Source: Schistosoma haematobium (taxonomy: Eukaryota; Platyhelminthes; Trematoda; Strigeidida; Schistosomatidae). Taken from it: a stretch of DNA of 64,000 bases. A program made the translations under genes and the position numbers. The DNA is taken from contig NC_067196.1 of assembly GCF_000699445.3 (NCBI RefSeq), forward strand, positions 81,086,364-81,150,363, given 5' to 3'. Shown in pieces: positions 22,500-35,200 of the stretch. The first letter of the stretch is position 1; each line of letters opens with the position of its first letter. The notes beneath the pieces are model-generated. The model did no database searches and had not been told where the DNA came from. It saw nothing but the letters and a program-made list of their open reading frames with translations.

Positions 22500-22870
22500 G
22501 AGAGTGGTTTAGTGACATCGGACCCTAACCACACCATCCTCAAAGCTGGACATGAGACAATTTGGAAAATAGATACTCAAAATTTAACACGGAGAAAAAC
22601 CTAAGAATCAAGGTGGGAGGAAGGAGCTAGAAATCCAAGGAATTGGATGGTGTGGCTCAGCCTTGCAGCATGGTCATTCATGTGTAACCTATCACCTTTA
22701 TTCGTATTAAATATATTGTTATATCGCTAGGCTAAATGTGAATATTACGATCCTATAGATCTTATAGATTAGGCAGTTACATCATGACAAATCTGCGATT
22801 TTAGGAGTAGATCTATTATGATAGCAGTACTTATAAGTAGACCATAATACAAGACACTTTCCACATTATC
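22500..22870 (+). repeat. Diverged copy of repeat P
   Basis: Matches the left arm and adjoining loop of the palindrome at 12175-13054 (blocks CATCCTCAAAGCTG, GGAAAATAGATA, TTATAGATTAGG), but occurs as a single arm here. Non-coding. Confidence 0.65.
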
Positions 22871-23236
22871 TTCAGCAGTTTTATTCGTCCCCATTTAGAG
22901 CATGGAAACTTAGCGTTTCCTCCCTCACTCCAAAAGTATAAGGACAGACTAGAACGTATCAGTTCGGGGACTCAAGTTCAAGTCTTATGAAAAGCACCTA
23001 CAATCAGTGAACCTTTACCCACTAGAGTGCAGACGTCTTAGAGGTGAACTAATGACTTGTAGCATCCTAAACCCTTCTAGGCATCCCCTTAAACACCTAA
23101 ATAAGCTTAGTCCCAGCACAAAACGTAGGAGTAACACGCAGAACTGATGTCATAGCACAACAGAACGGACTGCAGGCACACTTTTTACTCCTTGGGAGTA
23201 GTCCAAATGGTTCAAATGGTTGTGGACGGAATAGAA
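22870..23236 (+). pseudogene. CR1-like reverse transcriptase C-terminal remnant
   Basis: Broken frames translate to pieces of the conserved CR1 C-terminal region: RPHLEHG, YPLECRRLRGELMTCSIL, and a segment around CRHTFYSLG. Many shifts. It runs into a fold-back of CR1 3'-end sequence at 23237. Confidence 0.7.
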
Positions 23237-23750
23237 GAAGCTTCCGCTTAACAGGCTTCCGTGTCTAGTAGCAGGGGATCACCAAATCCTCCAGGCAAAA
23301 ACCTAGGTATGTTAACAATAAAGGAGGAAAAGAAATTAGTAAATCATAGTGTGATGCTATCCTTAGTCCTTAAGAATAGATCAAGTTGCCTCTTGAAGGA
23401 CTGCTCAGAAGTCGCTTGGACTAGCTCGCGCGGCAGCGAATTCCAGCATTTGACAACTCTTAGGGAGTAGAAGTTGTGTCTACAGTCCGTTCTGCTATGC
23501 TGTGTCTCCAGTTTTTGGGTGTTGCCTTTTAGTCGAATGCTGGAATTCGCTGCAGGCTGAGCTATTCCGAGCGACTTCTCAGGAGTCCTTTAAGAGAAAA
23601 CTTGATATATTCTTAAGGACTATGAACACTATCTCGATCGGATATACCAACTTGTTCTTTCTCTTTTGTCGTTAATATACCTAGGCTCTTACCTAGAGGC
23701 ATGGGTGATCCACTGCTACTAGAGACAGAAGCCCGTTAAGCGAAAGCTCC
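23237..23750. repeat. Inverted pair of CR1 3'-end fragments
   Basis: The minus-strand copy 23237-23450 and the plus-strand copy 23536-23750 are reverse complements at roughly 80% by eye. They share GAATTCCAGCATT, TCTTAAGGACT, ATACCTAGG and TGGTGATCC. The arms are 215 bp with an 85-bp spacer. The sequence encodes the Ser/Cys-poor tail of a CR1 ORF2 and its 3' UTR. Confidence 0.65.
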
Positions 23751-24060
23751 TACTCCATCCACAGCCATTTGAAACCACTTGAAAGATGCCATAGGTATTC
23801 GGAGTTTGACAGCGCATTTACATGTAACATCTTTGTAATCGAAGTATGCCAACCCAGTCAAACCAAAAGTTAGAAATGAAGTGGCTCGAAAATTTATTTG
23901 GGAGGCTGTCGATATTTCGGGAAGCATTTAGTCTAAGTTGGCTAATAGTTTCAGTGAATGCGTATCATGGAGTATCGGCTAGTGATTTGGTGTGGGTGTG
24001 TAACTGAATGTCTTCAGTTAGGTGTGTCTAGTGAGACTGTGTCAGCATCAGGTGTCGAAG
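23751..24060 (+). repeat. Dispersed repeat X, copy 2
   Basis: Uninterrupted counterpart of 18281-18480 plus 19255-19300. The central part keeps the NPVKPKVRNE reading frame, with a stop upstream. Lies just upstream of the FAM8A1-like gene. Confidence 0.5.
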
Positions 24061-24405
24061 ACTTACAGAACTTCTTATTATGGGGATTTATTTACCTTTA
24101 CAAGTTTCTAAGGATAATATCACAAGAGCCACACCTCAATGCAACAAATAATGCACTCCAAGTGGTTAAGTGAAGAGGCCGGAGACAGATCGTGAGGAAC
24201 ATACATTTCCCTAATTCTGCCAATTTAAAGATGAAAAACTACCGGGACGAGGTAGTTAACTATTTCATTCTTGGGACCTGTCAACTTGTAGATAAACAAT
24301 TTTTTATTATTGGTCCGTATTCATATCTTCATTGACATAATCAATTCAGTCACAGAATGTATTTCCATGTACTATATTTCAAGGTCGCTTTTCATTTTCT
24401 TCCTC

Positions 24406-24407
24406 AG
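24406..24407 (+). promoter_or_regulatory. Probable splice acceptor before first coding exon
   Basis: A pyrimidine-rich run ending TCTTCCTCAG lies 37 bp before the start codon of the FAM8A1-like gene. It could join a non-coding first exon or accept the schistosome spliced leader by trans-splicing. The sequence cannot tell which. Confidence 0.5.
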
Positions 24408-24443
24408 ATATTCCGCCGGGTAATTCTGTACTTTAGGCGGAGG

Positions 24444-27400
24444 ATGGATTGGGATTCGTATTACAATAGGCTAGAGGGATGGGTTAAAAAGCAATATGAT
24501 GGTGTGACTAGTGTTCAAAGACGACTTGAGAATTCTCTACTTGAACAGCAAAAATATTTAAATGCAAATGCACTTGCCCTTAAAAAGTACAAACAAGAAA
24601 TGGGATTATTTCAGTCTTTGTACTCTCGCAATGGTGATCCGAGCAGTTCTAGTCCACAATCAGACGGAAGACGAAGTGCGCCATGTAAGCATAATTTTCT
24701 GGTCAGTTTATTAACTTGTAGCTCGACGATACCTAATACCGCATCCTTGCCGCCGAATCGCTGCTGAATGTATTGACATTACAATAATGATGGCATTGAA
24801 ATTAGTTATATTGTATTTCATCAAGAACGACTCAAGTGTAATGTAAGACTTTGTACAAATAACTTAGTAGACATATTCAGTCAGCTGGTTAAAAATATGG
24901 GTTCGGACATCCTATCTGGGGTCCCGGAATACCGTACACTCCGACGTGCACATGGATGGGCGAAGACGGATTTCAGTGGAAAGGAATTTCAAGTTTCAAG
25001 CATTTGGAGGTCGTTATTTTTTGCTCATATCGGTGCAAGAGAAGATCTTCTGGATTTCGAAACAATTATACTGGCTGATCAGATAGGACGGTTCCTAAGT
25101 GCCCTCTTGGAGGTAAAATGTCTGGCCTTATTTTAGTCTTTTGATATTAACAGTGTGACGGTAAGTATTTACAGACTTAGGTAATGCAAAGTTCTTGGCA
25201 AGACAAGCATAATCAAAGTCTTGCATAAAACCTTTGCTTTCATCTGAATCTCAGCAAGAAACATTAGACTTACTAAAGGTGTGCGACTTTAGACTTTTAT
25301 TTCAAAGTGACCTATCCTGGTGGCCGTGTTAGTCCAGTGATCGGTAGAAGCTTTTGAACAGCTTGTACTTATTTTCGTCTGATCGGAATTTATGAATAGT
25401 TAGTCCCGGGGTATAATCCAACTTATAAATTAGATTACCCGGTTCTACACCACTCCCATAATTAAACTAAGTACATCAGTATACTCCGTTCTTTACACCC
25501 TACATCCTATCTTTATGATTTCATTGACCAGACTTCATGCTTGGCTTCATGTGTTTAGTTGATTCGTAGGGGTGTAATTTAGTGACTGTAAACAGTCATA
25601 CACATTAACTCCAGTGTCAAATATGGAATGTTTTCTACACCGAATATCCATGTTCCACAGTAGTAACCAAATGATTGAATGATTTAGTTTTCTACCAATG
25701 ACCGAGTCTTCACACTTCGTTTTACCTAGTTTGGTCTAAGTAACCGCTTAGTATTAATAAGCCTTATACTGTGTAGTTCAAAGTCGTGTTTTATCTTGTA
25801 TTTGGTAAATATCTCAGTAATAGGCTATATAGTCAAGTCATCAAGTAAGCAGGCTAGTCATTTGCACAAATCTATTCCTCATATGTCTGTACACGTACTA
25901 ATCGCTAAAATGAGGTTATACTGAAACAAAGGTTAGGTCAAGATGCGGCAATGGTCCCTAAGCTCACTGGTTGTTGTCCATTTTTATGTAAAGACTGCAA
26001 ATTTTTCGATTAGATTGTTAAAATGTCTACTAGAGTAAAGGAATGTATTACGTAAACCTAGCTTCTACCACCTCTTAATCGCTATACTCACTAGCATAGG
26101 ATTAAGTCGGAAAGAGGATGACTTGGGATGTTTATAGAGTTACTAAAACACCAGTCGTTATCGATATCGTCTTTGGGTCAGTGAACTTGTTTTGATTTGT
26201 CACACTGGCACAGATGCATTAGTTAATAATCGTTTAAATCTTGAACTTAGTATATTTAATGCTCACCTGCAATTAACATGATCCTGACTCCCTTGATTAT
26301 TAGCTAGGTGCAGATTAGCCAAAACTCTAAGGAATGACCGTGAGCAGTGGTGGGCAACGAAAGCAAAAGTAATGGAAAAGGCAGCTGCTGTAGGTAACAC
26401 CAGACAGCTTTTCATACTAATAAAAGAAACTAGAATTGGAAAGTCAAGTGTTAATGCGACGATCACGGAAAAAGACGACACTTATCTGCTCTCAACCCAG
26501 ACGTTTAGAACAATGTGTGGAACACTTTAAGGAGCAGTTCTTGTGCTAATGAAGTATGGCAACGTAAACCGATGCATATATGTGCCTGGTTCTATGTTGT
26601 GGCTGACTGACTGACTTAAGGAGCAGTTCAGCTAACCACCATTTCCAAACAGCCTGAATGGAACATTGAAGTTGGCCCCCGACTAATTGAAGTTCAGAAA
26701 GCTATAGCTAATCTGAAACGAGGAAGAGCAGCTGATCCAGATGGATTGGCTCCAGAGGTCTTTAAGTCTGGTTTTCCAGTTTCAGCTATTAGGTTGACTA
26801 ATATTTTGGCTAAAATCTCAGTTGGATGTAATTCAATCTGAACGGTCGCAATCACTGATTGTCCCAATATATAAGAAAACATCAAAATCGTCCTGTGACA
26901 ACCATGGAGGGATTAGCATTTAGAATACTAACCTCAATAATTATAGGACGCCTAACAGAGACTCGTGAACTGCAAATACGAGGAAATTAGGCTGGCTTCA
27001 GACCTGGTCTTGACTGTATCGACCACATATTCACCATTTGTCAGGTTTTAGAACACAGTCATGCTTATCGGTGTCCTACAACGGTGATCTTTCTTGACTT
27101 ACAAGCAGCATTTGACTCAGACTGAAAAATTCTGTGACGGACTGTCATTAAAAGGTGTGCCTCAGAAGTACATAAACCTTTTGAAGGCTCTTTACTCGAA
27201 CACTACCAGTCGAGTCAGAGCTCATGGCGAACTGTCATCTGATTTTGCAACTTCAAATGGTGTCCATCCAGGCTGTAAATTATCTCCATTCCTGTTTAAT
27301 TTCATCAAAGACATACTGATGGAAACAAGGTTCCCGTCGACTGAATTTCGGGCATCGATCTACCAGGAGGTTCACTTGTCGACTTAGAATACGCTGATGA

Positions 27401-29618
27401 CATAGTCCTGTTTAGTGAAGACGCCGATAAACTGCAGAGTGTTTTGGTAGCACTAAGCAGCAATGCCAGGATATTTGAAATGCATTTCTCCCTTTCTAAC
27501 TGCAAGTTGTTGCTTCGGGACTGGCATGCGTCAACACCTGAACTAATGATAGGAAGTGAAGTAGTCGAACGCATTGACAACTTCACTTATCTTGGAAGTC
27601 TGACCAGCCCTAATGTGTTAGCGTCTGACGAAATCACTGCACGGATTCAGAAAGCTGATTTAGCTTTTACCAACTTACGTCACCTATGGCGAAGATGAGA
27701 TGTCCGTGGATCAATTAATGAATGTGTATACTATGCGGCAGTTCGTTTTGTCCTTATTTAAGGTCGCGAGACGTGGCCATTAAGAGTAGAAGATACTCGT
27801 AAGCTACTAATATTTGAACACAGATGTCTTAGAAATATTGCTCACATCTGCTGGGATTACCGGGTAAGTAATAGTGAGGTTAGACGCAGGGTATTAGGGA
27901 ATGATGGTAAATCAGTTGATGAGGTTGTGAATCTTCATCAACTGAGATGGTTGGGCCACGTGTTACGTATGCCTGGACACTGGTTACCACGACACGCAGT
28001 GTTGACTAGTGTTGGGGATGGTTGGAAGAACGTTAGGAGGGGCCAAACCAAAACGTGGCATCAGTGCTTGAAGTCACTAACTTCTGGTCTGAGTCATGTT
28101 GGTAGATGCAGACTACTTGTTTGGTGGCCGCGCGACTATCGTAACCAGTGGTTGGAGCTTCCGGATGACATGGCTGAGAATCGATCCCAATGGCGTAGGT
28201 GTATAAAATCTCTGTATGCCCTTAAACTGTGAGATTAGAATTACTTTATACCTTTCTTTCTATGAACTAATTTTTCTCCTGTATTATGTCCTTATACACA
28301 ATTTTTTAATATATTACTTTCATTGAAGTGACGACTTTTATGAATTGGGTGATCTTGTTATGCTAATGAGGTATGGCAACTTGGACCGATGCATATATGT
28401 ACCTGGTCCTATGTTGTAGCTGACTGACTGATTATTAATTCCCACTCACTGCGATTATATTTGGTATGACAACGTTACCGATATTAATTTTTGCTAGGTC
28501 GCATATTGTTTTGTATCTGATTTAAAATAAAATTGAGATGTCTGTATACAGCTAATGAAAATTAGTATCCTTTGAGTGTTAATTATGAGCCTACGCTTGT
28601 TTTGTGCAGGCAATTCTAATCAGGCGTTCAATTTTTGGATCTGATCCTGGAGGTGCAACTCTTGGGAAGTGGTTTATGAATCTTAAGGTTGTTTCGTGTG
28701 AAGAAATTATACCTTTTCCAGATGTCGTTGAAGTCGTTCCAGGAGCTGATCTGGGGATTATTCGGTGAGTTTTGTTTGTTTTATTTTGACAGTAGTTAGC
28801 TGTATTTACTGTTAGCAATAACAGATACGGAGCTAGGGGTAGGGAAATCAGAATATATCATCAAATCACTAAGTGATAGACTGCTGTGTCGGTTAACGCT
28901 CATCAATGTGCTGGGGTCCGGTCAATACTTGTAATCAATGGTTGGAATCGTTGAATATTATTGCCCAAAACCTGTTACAGTGATCCATATGTATTCATTT
29001 CCGATGTCCTGGGCCTTAAGTAAAAATTCATCTCTAATTCTTTATTCTTCGATCTCTATCGTTCTTTCCGGACTATATTTATCAATTTTAGGTCTCTCTT
29101 GTGGTTGAGATCGACTTGTTCTTTTTTATTCTTGGTAATTCCCTCTCGTCATACTGATGTCAGGTGTGGGAAATAAAAAGACTTTGGTTTGAGCAACACC
29201 CTAAATGTGGTAACCAATGGTACTGACAGGTCTCCCAAACGAAAGTAGATGGAGCAAAGTTAGAACATGAGATTTAGTGACTGAAAGTCGAGCACCCGGA
29301 CCACTGAGGCACATCAAACTGGACTGATGAAAATTCTCGCCAGTTTCTACATTGGTACTAATTGAATGGTTGAGTAGCGTCTTTCTAGACTGTAGCATCA
29401 TTAGAATATACGATTCTCAGCCTAAAATAGTGAACAACTATCTAGGAATTGGGATTTATTTACACAAAAATTGCGCGATAAACTGACTACGCATTTGGTT
29501 ATCGAAAACAGTTTATTTTCAACTTGAATTTACTCGATAGTCTTTAGTCTGTTCTTAATATCAAGTTTGATGTTGAACGTTGTTACCGATTTTAAGTTCA
29601 ACACCTAAAATTTTCACT

Positions 29619-29663
<45 letters not shown>

Positions 29664-30352
29664 TTAGGGTTTCATCGTTAGGTTTATGTACACAAGTCTT
29701 GTTTTGTCAGTATGTTGTTGAGGTGGAGTTGTAAGTAAATATAATCACTTTTCTCAAATGGATTAATACTAACAAGTCATTTCCAAAGGGTTCGACTGTA
29801 TGTAGCTGTTCATATTTAAACTGATACTGAAATCACATGCCTTTGGGGCTATACACAACACAGTATACTTTCTGAGAGGCGTAGTATGGCTCAAAGCTAA
29901 GTAACGAAGAAATAGTAGTACACAGGAATTAGTAAATACCGAGAACCACAATCTTTTATGTTGTTTGTTGAAAAATCTATAAACTGAAGAAAAACAATTA
30001 AAGTAATAATAAGGATTTGAAGTTTAATCCAAATTAGATAATACCTAATCTACATTTTACAATATAGTTTTTAATATTGAATCTTGGTGGTGATTCAGTA
30101 TGAAATTCTCTAATAGTATTTCCTTAAAAACAAATTTATTCTATTTATTTTAATAGAGCACTTGTACGTTCGCTGTTGAAAAGTACAAGCTTTCTCACGT
30201 TCTTCTCATTCGTTTGTATGATGGTATTTCAATATCATCGATGTACATATGATATTATTGCTGGAACTTTAGTTGTACAACCTATTACACCAACAACTAA
30301 TCATCAATCAAACAGTAATAATGAACAAAGACAACAACCCCAACAACAGTGA
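24444..30352 (+). CDS. FAM8A1: FAM8A1-like RDD-family membrane protein (four exons)
   Basis: Exons 24444-24684, 24871-25112, 28610-28764 and 30157-30352 join in phases 1, 0 and 2 with GT/AG sites and give 277 residues. The start ATG has A at -3 and G at +4. The N-terminus reads MDWDSYYNRLEGWVKKQYDG, like the YxxxLxxWxxxYY start of FAM8A1. Exon 3 holds the RDD hallmark IFGSDPGGATLGKWFMNLKV, and exon 4 the closing segment FQYHRCTYDIIAGTLVV with a membrane span, then a Gln/Asn-rich tail. FAM8A1 in animals is an ER membrane protein that helps assemble the HRD1 ubiquitin ligase complex; that role is inferred here. Odd point: the first RDD membrane span expected after FQVSSIWR seems to be missing. 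Intron 2 (3.5 kb) carries an RTE retrotransposon in sense orientation; intron 3 carries a TA/GA microsatellite. Confidence 0.87.
26285..28432 (+). mobile_element. RTE-type retrotransposon, 5' truncated, in intron 2 of the FAM8A1-like gene
   Basis: Translation in shifting frames matches the element at 61169-64000 throughout: LRNDREQWWATKAK, DTYLLSTQTF, PTTVIFLDLQAAFDS, LLKALYSNTTSRVRAHGELS, LEYADDIVLF (catalytic aspartates kept) and the C-terminal WLGHVLRMPGHWLPRHA. It ends in a tail GGTATGGCAACTTGGACCG... GACTGACTG. Several stops and shifts. Interrupted by a 75-bp insertion at 26541-26615. Confidence 0.9.
26527..26629 (+). mobile_element. 75-bp RTE 3'-tail insertion with 14-bp target-site duplication
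   Basis: 26541-26615 is the extreme 3' tail of an RTE (TGCTAATGAAGTATGGCAAC ... GGCTGACTGACTGAC), flanked by the exact repeats TTAAGGAGCAGTTC at 26527-26540 and 26616-26629. It is a fully 5'-truncated insertion into the older RTE copy. Confidence 0.9.
29618..29663. repeat. (TA)n-(GA)n microsatellite
   Basis: A run of TA dinucleotides passes straight into a run of GA dinucleotides, within intron 3 of the FAM8A1-like gene. Simple repeat, likely length-variable. Confidence 0.95.
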
Positions 30353-30438
30353 TTGGGCATAACAATGAATTTCCATGTTAAACTTGTTTAAATGCAAGTA
30401 TTCATTGTAACATAAATATTTTTTGAGGTCAAATTAAA

Positions 30439-30444
30439 AATAAA
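30439..30444 (+). terminator. Poly(A) signal AATAAA of the FAM8A1-like gene
   Basis: Lies 87 bp after the stop codon and is followed within 20 bp by a GT-rich stretch (TTCTGTTCGTGTGC). This gives a 3' UTR of roughly 110 bp. Confidence 0.65.
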
Positions 30445-30459
30445 TGCAATTCTGTTCGT

Positions 30460-32245
30460 GTGCTCCACTTTAAACCATATAATTTTGATGGGAAGGTTTG
30501 TGTATTTCTACTACCCGTTTTCCAAAAACCGAAATACATAGCATAGCTTGGATGCTAAAATAATTCTATCTCCAGTGATTCAAGTTTGCCTAAAAAGCCG
30601 CTGCTCTTGATCAAACAAACCTACCTCTTGTCTAAGTGGAAAGATTCTAATATAAATTCAGTGTAATAATTAAAAATCATATGCTTTAATCTAATAATCG
30701 TAATTCTAATTCTGAATGGAAACATGAAAATGATAATATAACAGTGTCAACCAGAACTAATGTGGAAGTTTTGTATATTGAACTACCTGATGGACATTCA
30801 ACAAAGACTAGAATCGACGGCGTAAACATGTGATAGTTAGAATTACTTCCAGTTATCTGAAGATATGTTATTTATATGGTGCAGATTATTATATTCAGAG
30901 TCTATAAGTGTTATAAATCAGATAATATATTTAATAAATAATCCATTCAACTTCTATACCAAGTACGCGTTTATGTACTTTCCTTTTGCTATTCTTTTTT
31001 ATAAGATATTTATATCATTCTATTATGTTATTGTAGTAGATCTGGGTTCGAATTTGTAATACACTGGTTGAATGTCAAATATCTTAACTACTAACCTATT
31101 GTTTTAATAACTGCTTTATAACCCGTGACTTATAGATAACACAACCCTACTTTATTAAATTTTGTAAAGTAGTTATAAGTGAAGTGAAACTCCTTTAAAG
31201 TTAAGATAAATGATATTTGCCACACTTTTTGATGTGTGCCACTAAACAACATTAAATTTTGTAATATTTCGTAATTTGCGCAGGGACGTCAAAAATGAGA
31301 AATTCAGTGGTGATTCTCCAACAAATCTATTTACAGGGTTTACGTTTTTATATAAGTATGAAATATTTAAAGGTACAAAACACCTTTAAGCTATTTCAGT
31401 AATCATTATTCATAACATTAGTAACACTGACAATTTATAAAATATAAAAAGTGAAAACTGATTTCCCAGGGTCTTTGAATACTTATGAAATAGAGTAGTC
31501 GGCAATCGATTAAAGATATAGTATTAAACTAGTAAATCCTAGGAGTAAACTCACACAATTCGTGGTTCAAAATAATGTTTAGATGTAGATAGTTAGAGTA
31601 AAATATTGAGTCGAAAAAGTTACTAATGTTAACTAGTAAAGTTTTACTGTACCTAGAAAATTAAGTTAAGCAGTATACAGAAAGACGCAGTTATCAGTCA
31701 CCTTAATATGCTGCTAGACGTTTAATCATCAGAATGTTAACTTACTCCGATTAATACAAAACCTTGATAATATACCCAGAAAACGTAACGGGAGTCGTTT
31801 TGCTTATCTGTTCTAGTATGTAGAAATATAATGACATTTAGGGGTGACGTGTGCAGAACATTTTCAGTCGTTCAGAAATCAAATTGACTTATTTTGTTTC
31901 TTTTTTTATGCGCAAATTTATTTCTCTTGTTTGCTGATAAGTAGTCTTAAAACTAGCGACTTTGTCATTATATTTTATTCTTGTTTTAGAATCTTGTGTT
32001 CCCTCCATACATCTACCCAAATGTGTAGAAAGTTAATATTGATGTAATACCACAAGCTGTATACTATATCTTCACTGTATTGTAGAAATTTGTTTACTTT
32101 TGTTCAAATCTTTTGTAAAATTTGGAAACTGAATTCATCTTTGCAATGAAAAGTTTAGTCTTATTTTTCGTAGATGTTGTATCATTCGAAGTTTATGCTT
32201 GATTCGAAATGCTTTTTTTGTAATTTTAGAAATTGGATCCAAATA
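30460..32245. other. AT-rich intergenic region
   Basis: No recognisable gene or repeat. Open frames at 30865-31059 and 31844-32047 are hydrophobic, AT-driven and lack splice or domain support. Confidence 0.5.
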
Positions 32246-35200
32246 ATATTTATTATTTATTTATTTGAACATATAAATATTGGTACAAGGGGGCACCAAA
32301 TGTGTATGCGCCACACAAAACAATGAGAATGGGAAGAGAAAAAGAAGGTAAGGAGCGTAAAAGAAAAAAAGAACAATAACGACCACAGATTAGTGTAAGG
32401 TAGTGTAATAATAATAAAAATGGGGGAACGGAAAAGTACAATCAGAAAAAATCTTTCAGTTAAGTAAGATGCAACCACTTTTTACGAAGAAAGTAAAAGA
32501 AGGCTACAAGTGGATCGCCACTGGCTTCTATTCTGAGCCATATCTGATAACGTCTCTAGCCACTGTGTCGCACCATCTGTAGGACCTCAGCCAAAGGGTC
32601 GTGAAGGACAAACAGGAGCCAACCCTTTGCAGCTTTCTTTCATACCACGACACCATGTCATGCACTGACCACCTCTCCGCTTTTTCCAATCAGTCCCAGA
32701 GTCGGCAAATAATGCACGACGTGGAATTCTCTGGGACGACATTCATAGAACATGTCCAAGCCACCGAAGTCGGTGTTTCAGGATGGTGACATCGATTGCA
32801 TTATCGTCTCTGTGCCCGAACACACGATGCCGAACCTCTGCATTACTGACATGGTGTTGCCACTGGATGTCAGCAATCCTTCGGAGACAACGATGATCGA
32901 ACACAGAGAGTCGTCTAACGTCCTCAACTCGGAGAGGCCAGGTTTCACAAGCATAGAGCAAAACTGCTCTCACCGACGCGTTGTAGATCCGACCTTTTAC
33001 AGCCAGACTGTTGGGATATTCAGAAAAATATCCCAAAAATTATCCTGTTAAGTCTAATGCTATCCTTGGACTTGGAATGGCATCATTTTCCTGCTGGTCA
33101 GTTTTTATTTCACGTGTCGCTTCCCTACTGATCAATATTTATTTAACGTGTCATTTTCCTGTTGGCCAAATATTGTACAAATGTTATTTTCTATTTTATA
33201 GTACGTTGTGGTCTGTCTGGTTGATATATAAACCGAGTATGTTTGAAATAAATGATTCATATCGCAGAGGCTGAGACTAATGTTCTGGACTTATCTGGCA
33301 GGGCTAGGTGGAAAGCAGGACCAATCATAACTCCAGGCTGCTCATACGCGTTTATGCGTCATTGATCCGATCGATAAGTCACTGCTCTTTAATCGGCGGT
33401 CACAAGTTGTAATACAGACTGACATCACAAAGGCGCCAAAAATGGCCCAGATCGGCATAAGCCGCTCTAGCTTTCACTATACGTGCATTGATCTCATCAC
33501 TCACGCCACCACCACCACCACCTGTTCAGCAACCCAGATACACGAACTTCTCGACTACTTCTATCTGCTCACCATCCAGGGTGAGTACAGGATTAGGATC
33601 CTGCCAGTCTTGTAGAAGTACTTTTCATTTCGAAGGTGCAAAGCACATACCATACCTACGGACATTGATTGCTAACTGATTAAGTGTGGATTGCATGCCT
33701 TGGGCATTATCGCACAGTAAGACAATATCATCCGCATACTCAAGGTCGTGAAGTCTTTCTCCAGGCAACAGATCCACACTGCCATTACTTACATCCATTA
33801 GAGCTGTTTCCAGAATGTTATCGATGGCAAGGTTGAAGAGGAGTGTTGAGATTGGGCAATTCTGTCTAACCCCACTGCTTGAATGGGACAACGGAGAGAG
33901 GTGGTTGTATGCCCTCATTCTACCTGAGGTGTTTGTATGTAGAGCCTTCAGGATGTTAGTAAACTTCTCAGGCACACCCTTGTTCAATAGATAATCCCAG
34001 AGAACAGTTCTATCCAACGAATCGAAGGCAGCTCTGATGTCAAGAAGCACTACGATTGTTGGCCTTTGATGAGTATGGCGGTGTTCTAATATTTGGCGGA
34101 GGGTGAAGATATGATCAATACATCCTCGACCAGAACGGAACCCAGCCTGCTCCTCGCGAGTCAATCTTTCTCGGGTTTTGAACAACCTACGAAGTATGAC
34201 GGAAGCCAATAGATTGGACGCAATCGGAAGTAGACTTATCCCTCGATAGTTGTTACATGAACGATGTGAACCCTTTTTAAAGACAGGGACAACTATCGAC
34301 TCATTTTATGACGGTGGTACACTCTCTAGTTCCCAGACCTTTGTAAACAACGTCGTCAATTCCTTAGTCAGAAAGTCACCACCATCTTTAAAAAGAGCCG
34401 GAGGTAAGTCACCTGGGCCAGGTGGTTTGTAGCACTTCAAGAGTTGGAGTTCCTTGCGAATTTCCACCTTATTTGCTAGATCAGTCGTCACCGGCCATGA
34501 TGGGCTGGACAGTCTGACCGATGTTGCCGGAGCAGCAGGCCAGTTGAACTGCCCTTCGAAGAATTCCGCCCATCGTATAAGACGTCGATGGATGTTGGTT
34601 TTTAGCATCCCATCATTCTCGTAGATTGTTTCGCTCACATCAGACTTCTTTCTGCCAGTGGCTCGGGTGAGTTGGAAGAGCTTCCGATAGTTACCAGATG
34701 CAGTTGCTGCTTCCAGATCATTAGCACGCTTCGACCACTAGGCTTCTCGGTCCTTACGCAAGCTTTGCCCGAATTCATTACGTAACAGCCTTCGTTTGTG
34801 GTCAAACTCACGGTCATCTGGGATCGACCGACGGGCTTCGATGAGTTGTAAGGAACCAGAAGAAACCCAGTGCTTGTAAGCGGGATGTTTTGCAAACCCA
34901 CAATTGACTGTACCCGCCATTTTCATGGCGTCATGCAATTGCAACCAATGCTCATCCATACTTTTCGGTGGAATGGTAGCTAGCCTAGAAGCTAGTTCGG
35001 TTCGATACTTACTAGCAACAGAAGTTGCAACCAGCTTGCCAACATCAGTCCGTTAGTGGCGGTCACTTCGTTGGCCACTGAAAAGTAAGGTAAGATTGGC
35101 GCAGACCAGGGCATGATCAGAGTCCAGATAGGTACTCCAAAGGGAACAGCAGTCTTGTACACAACCACGCCAGCGGTAGCTGATCGCGATGTGATCAATT

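Noticed and set aside
29618..29663. TA/GA run considered as a telomeric or regulatory repeat
   Set aside because: Plain dinucleotide microsatellite inside an intron.
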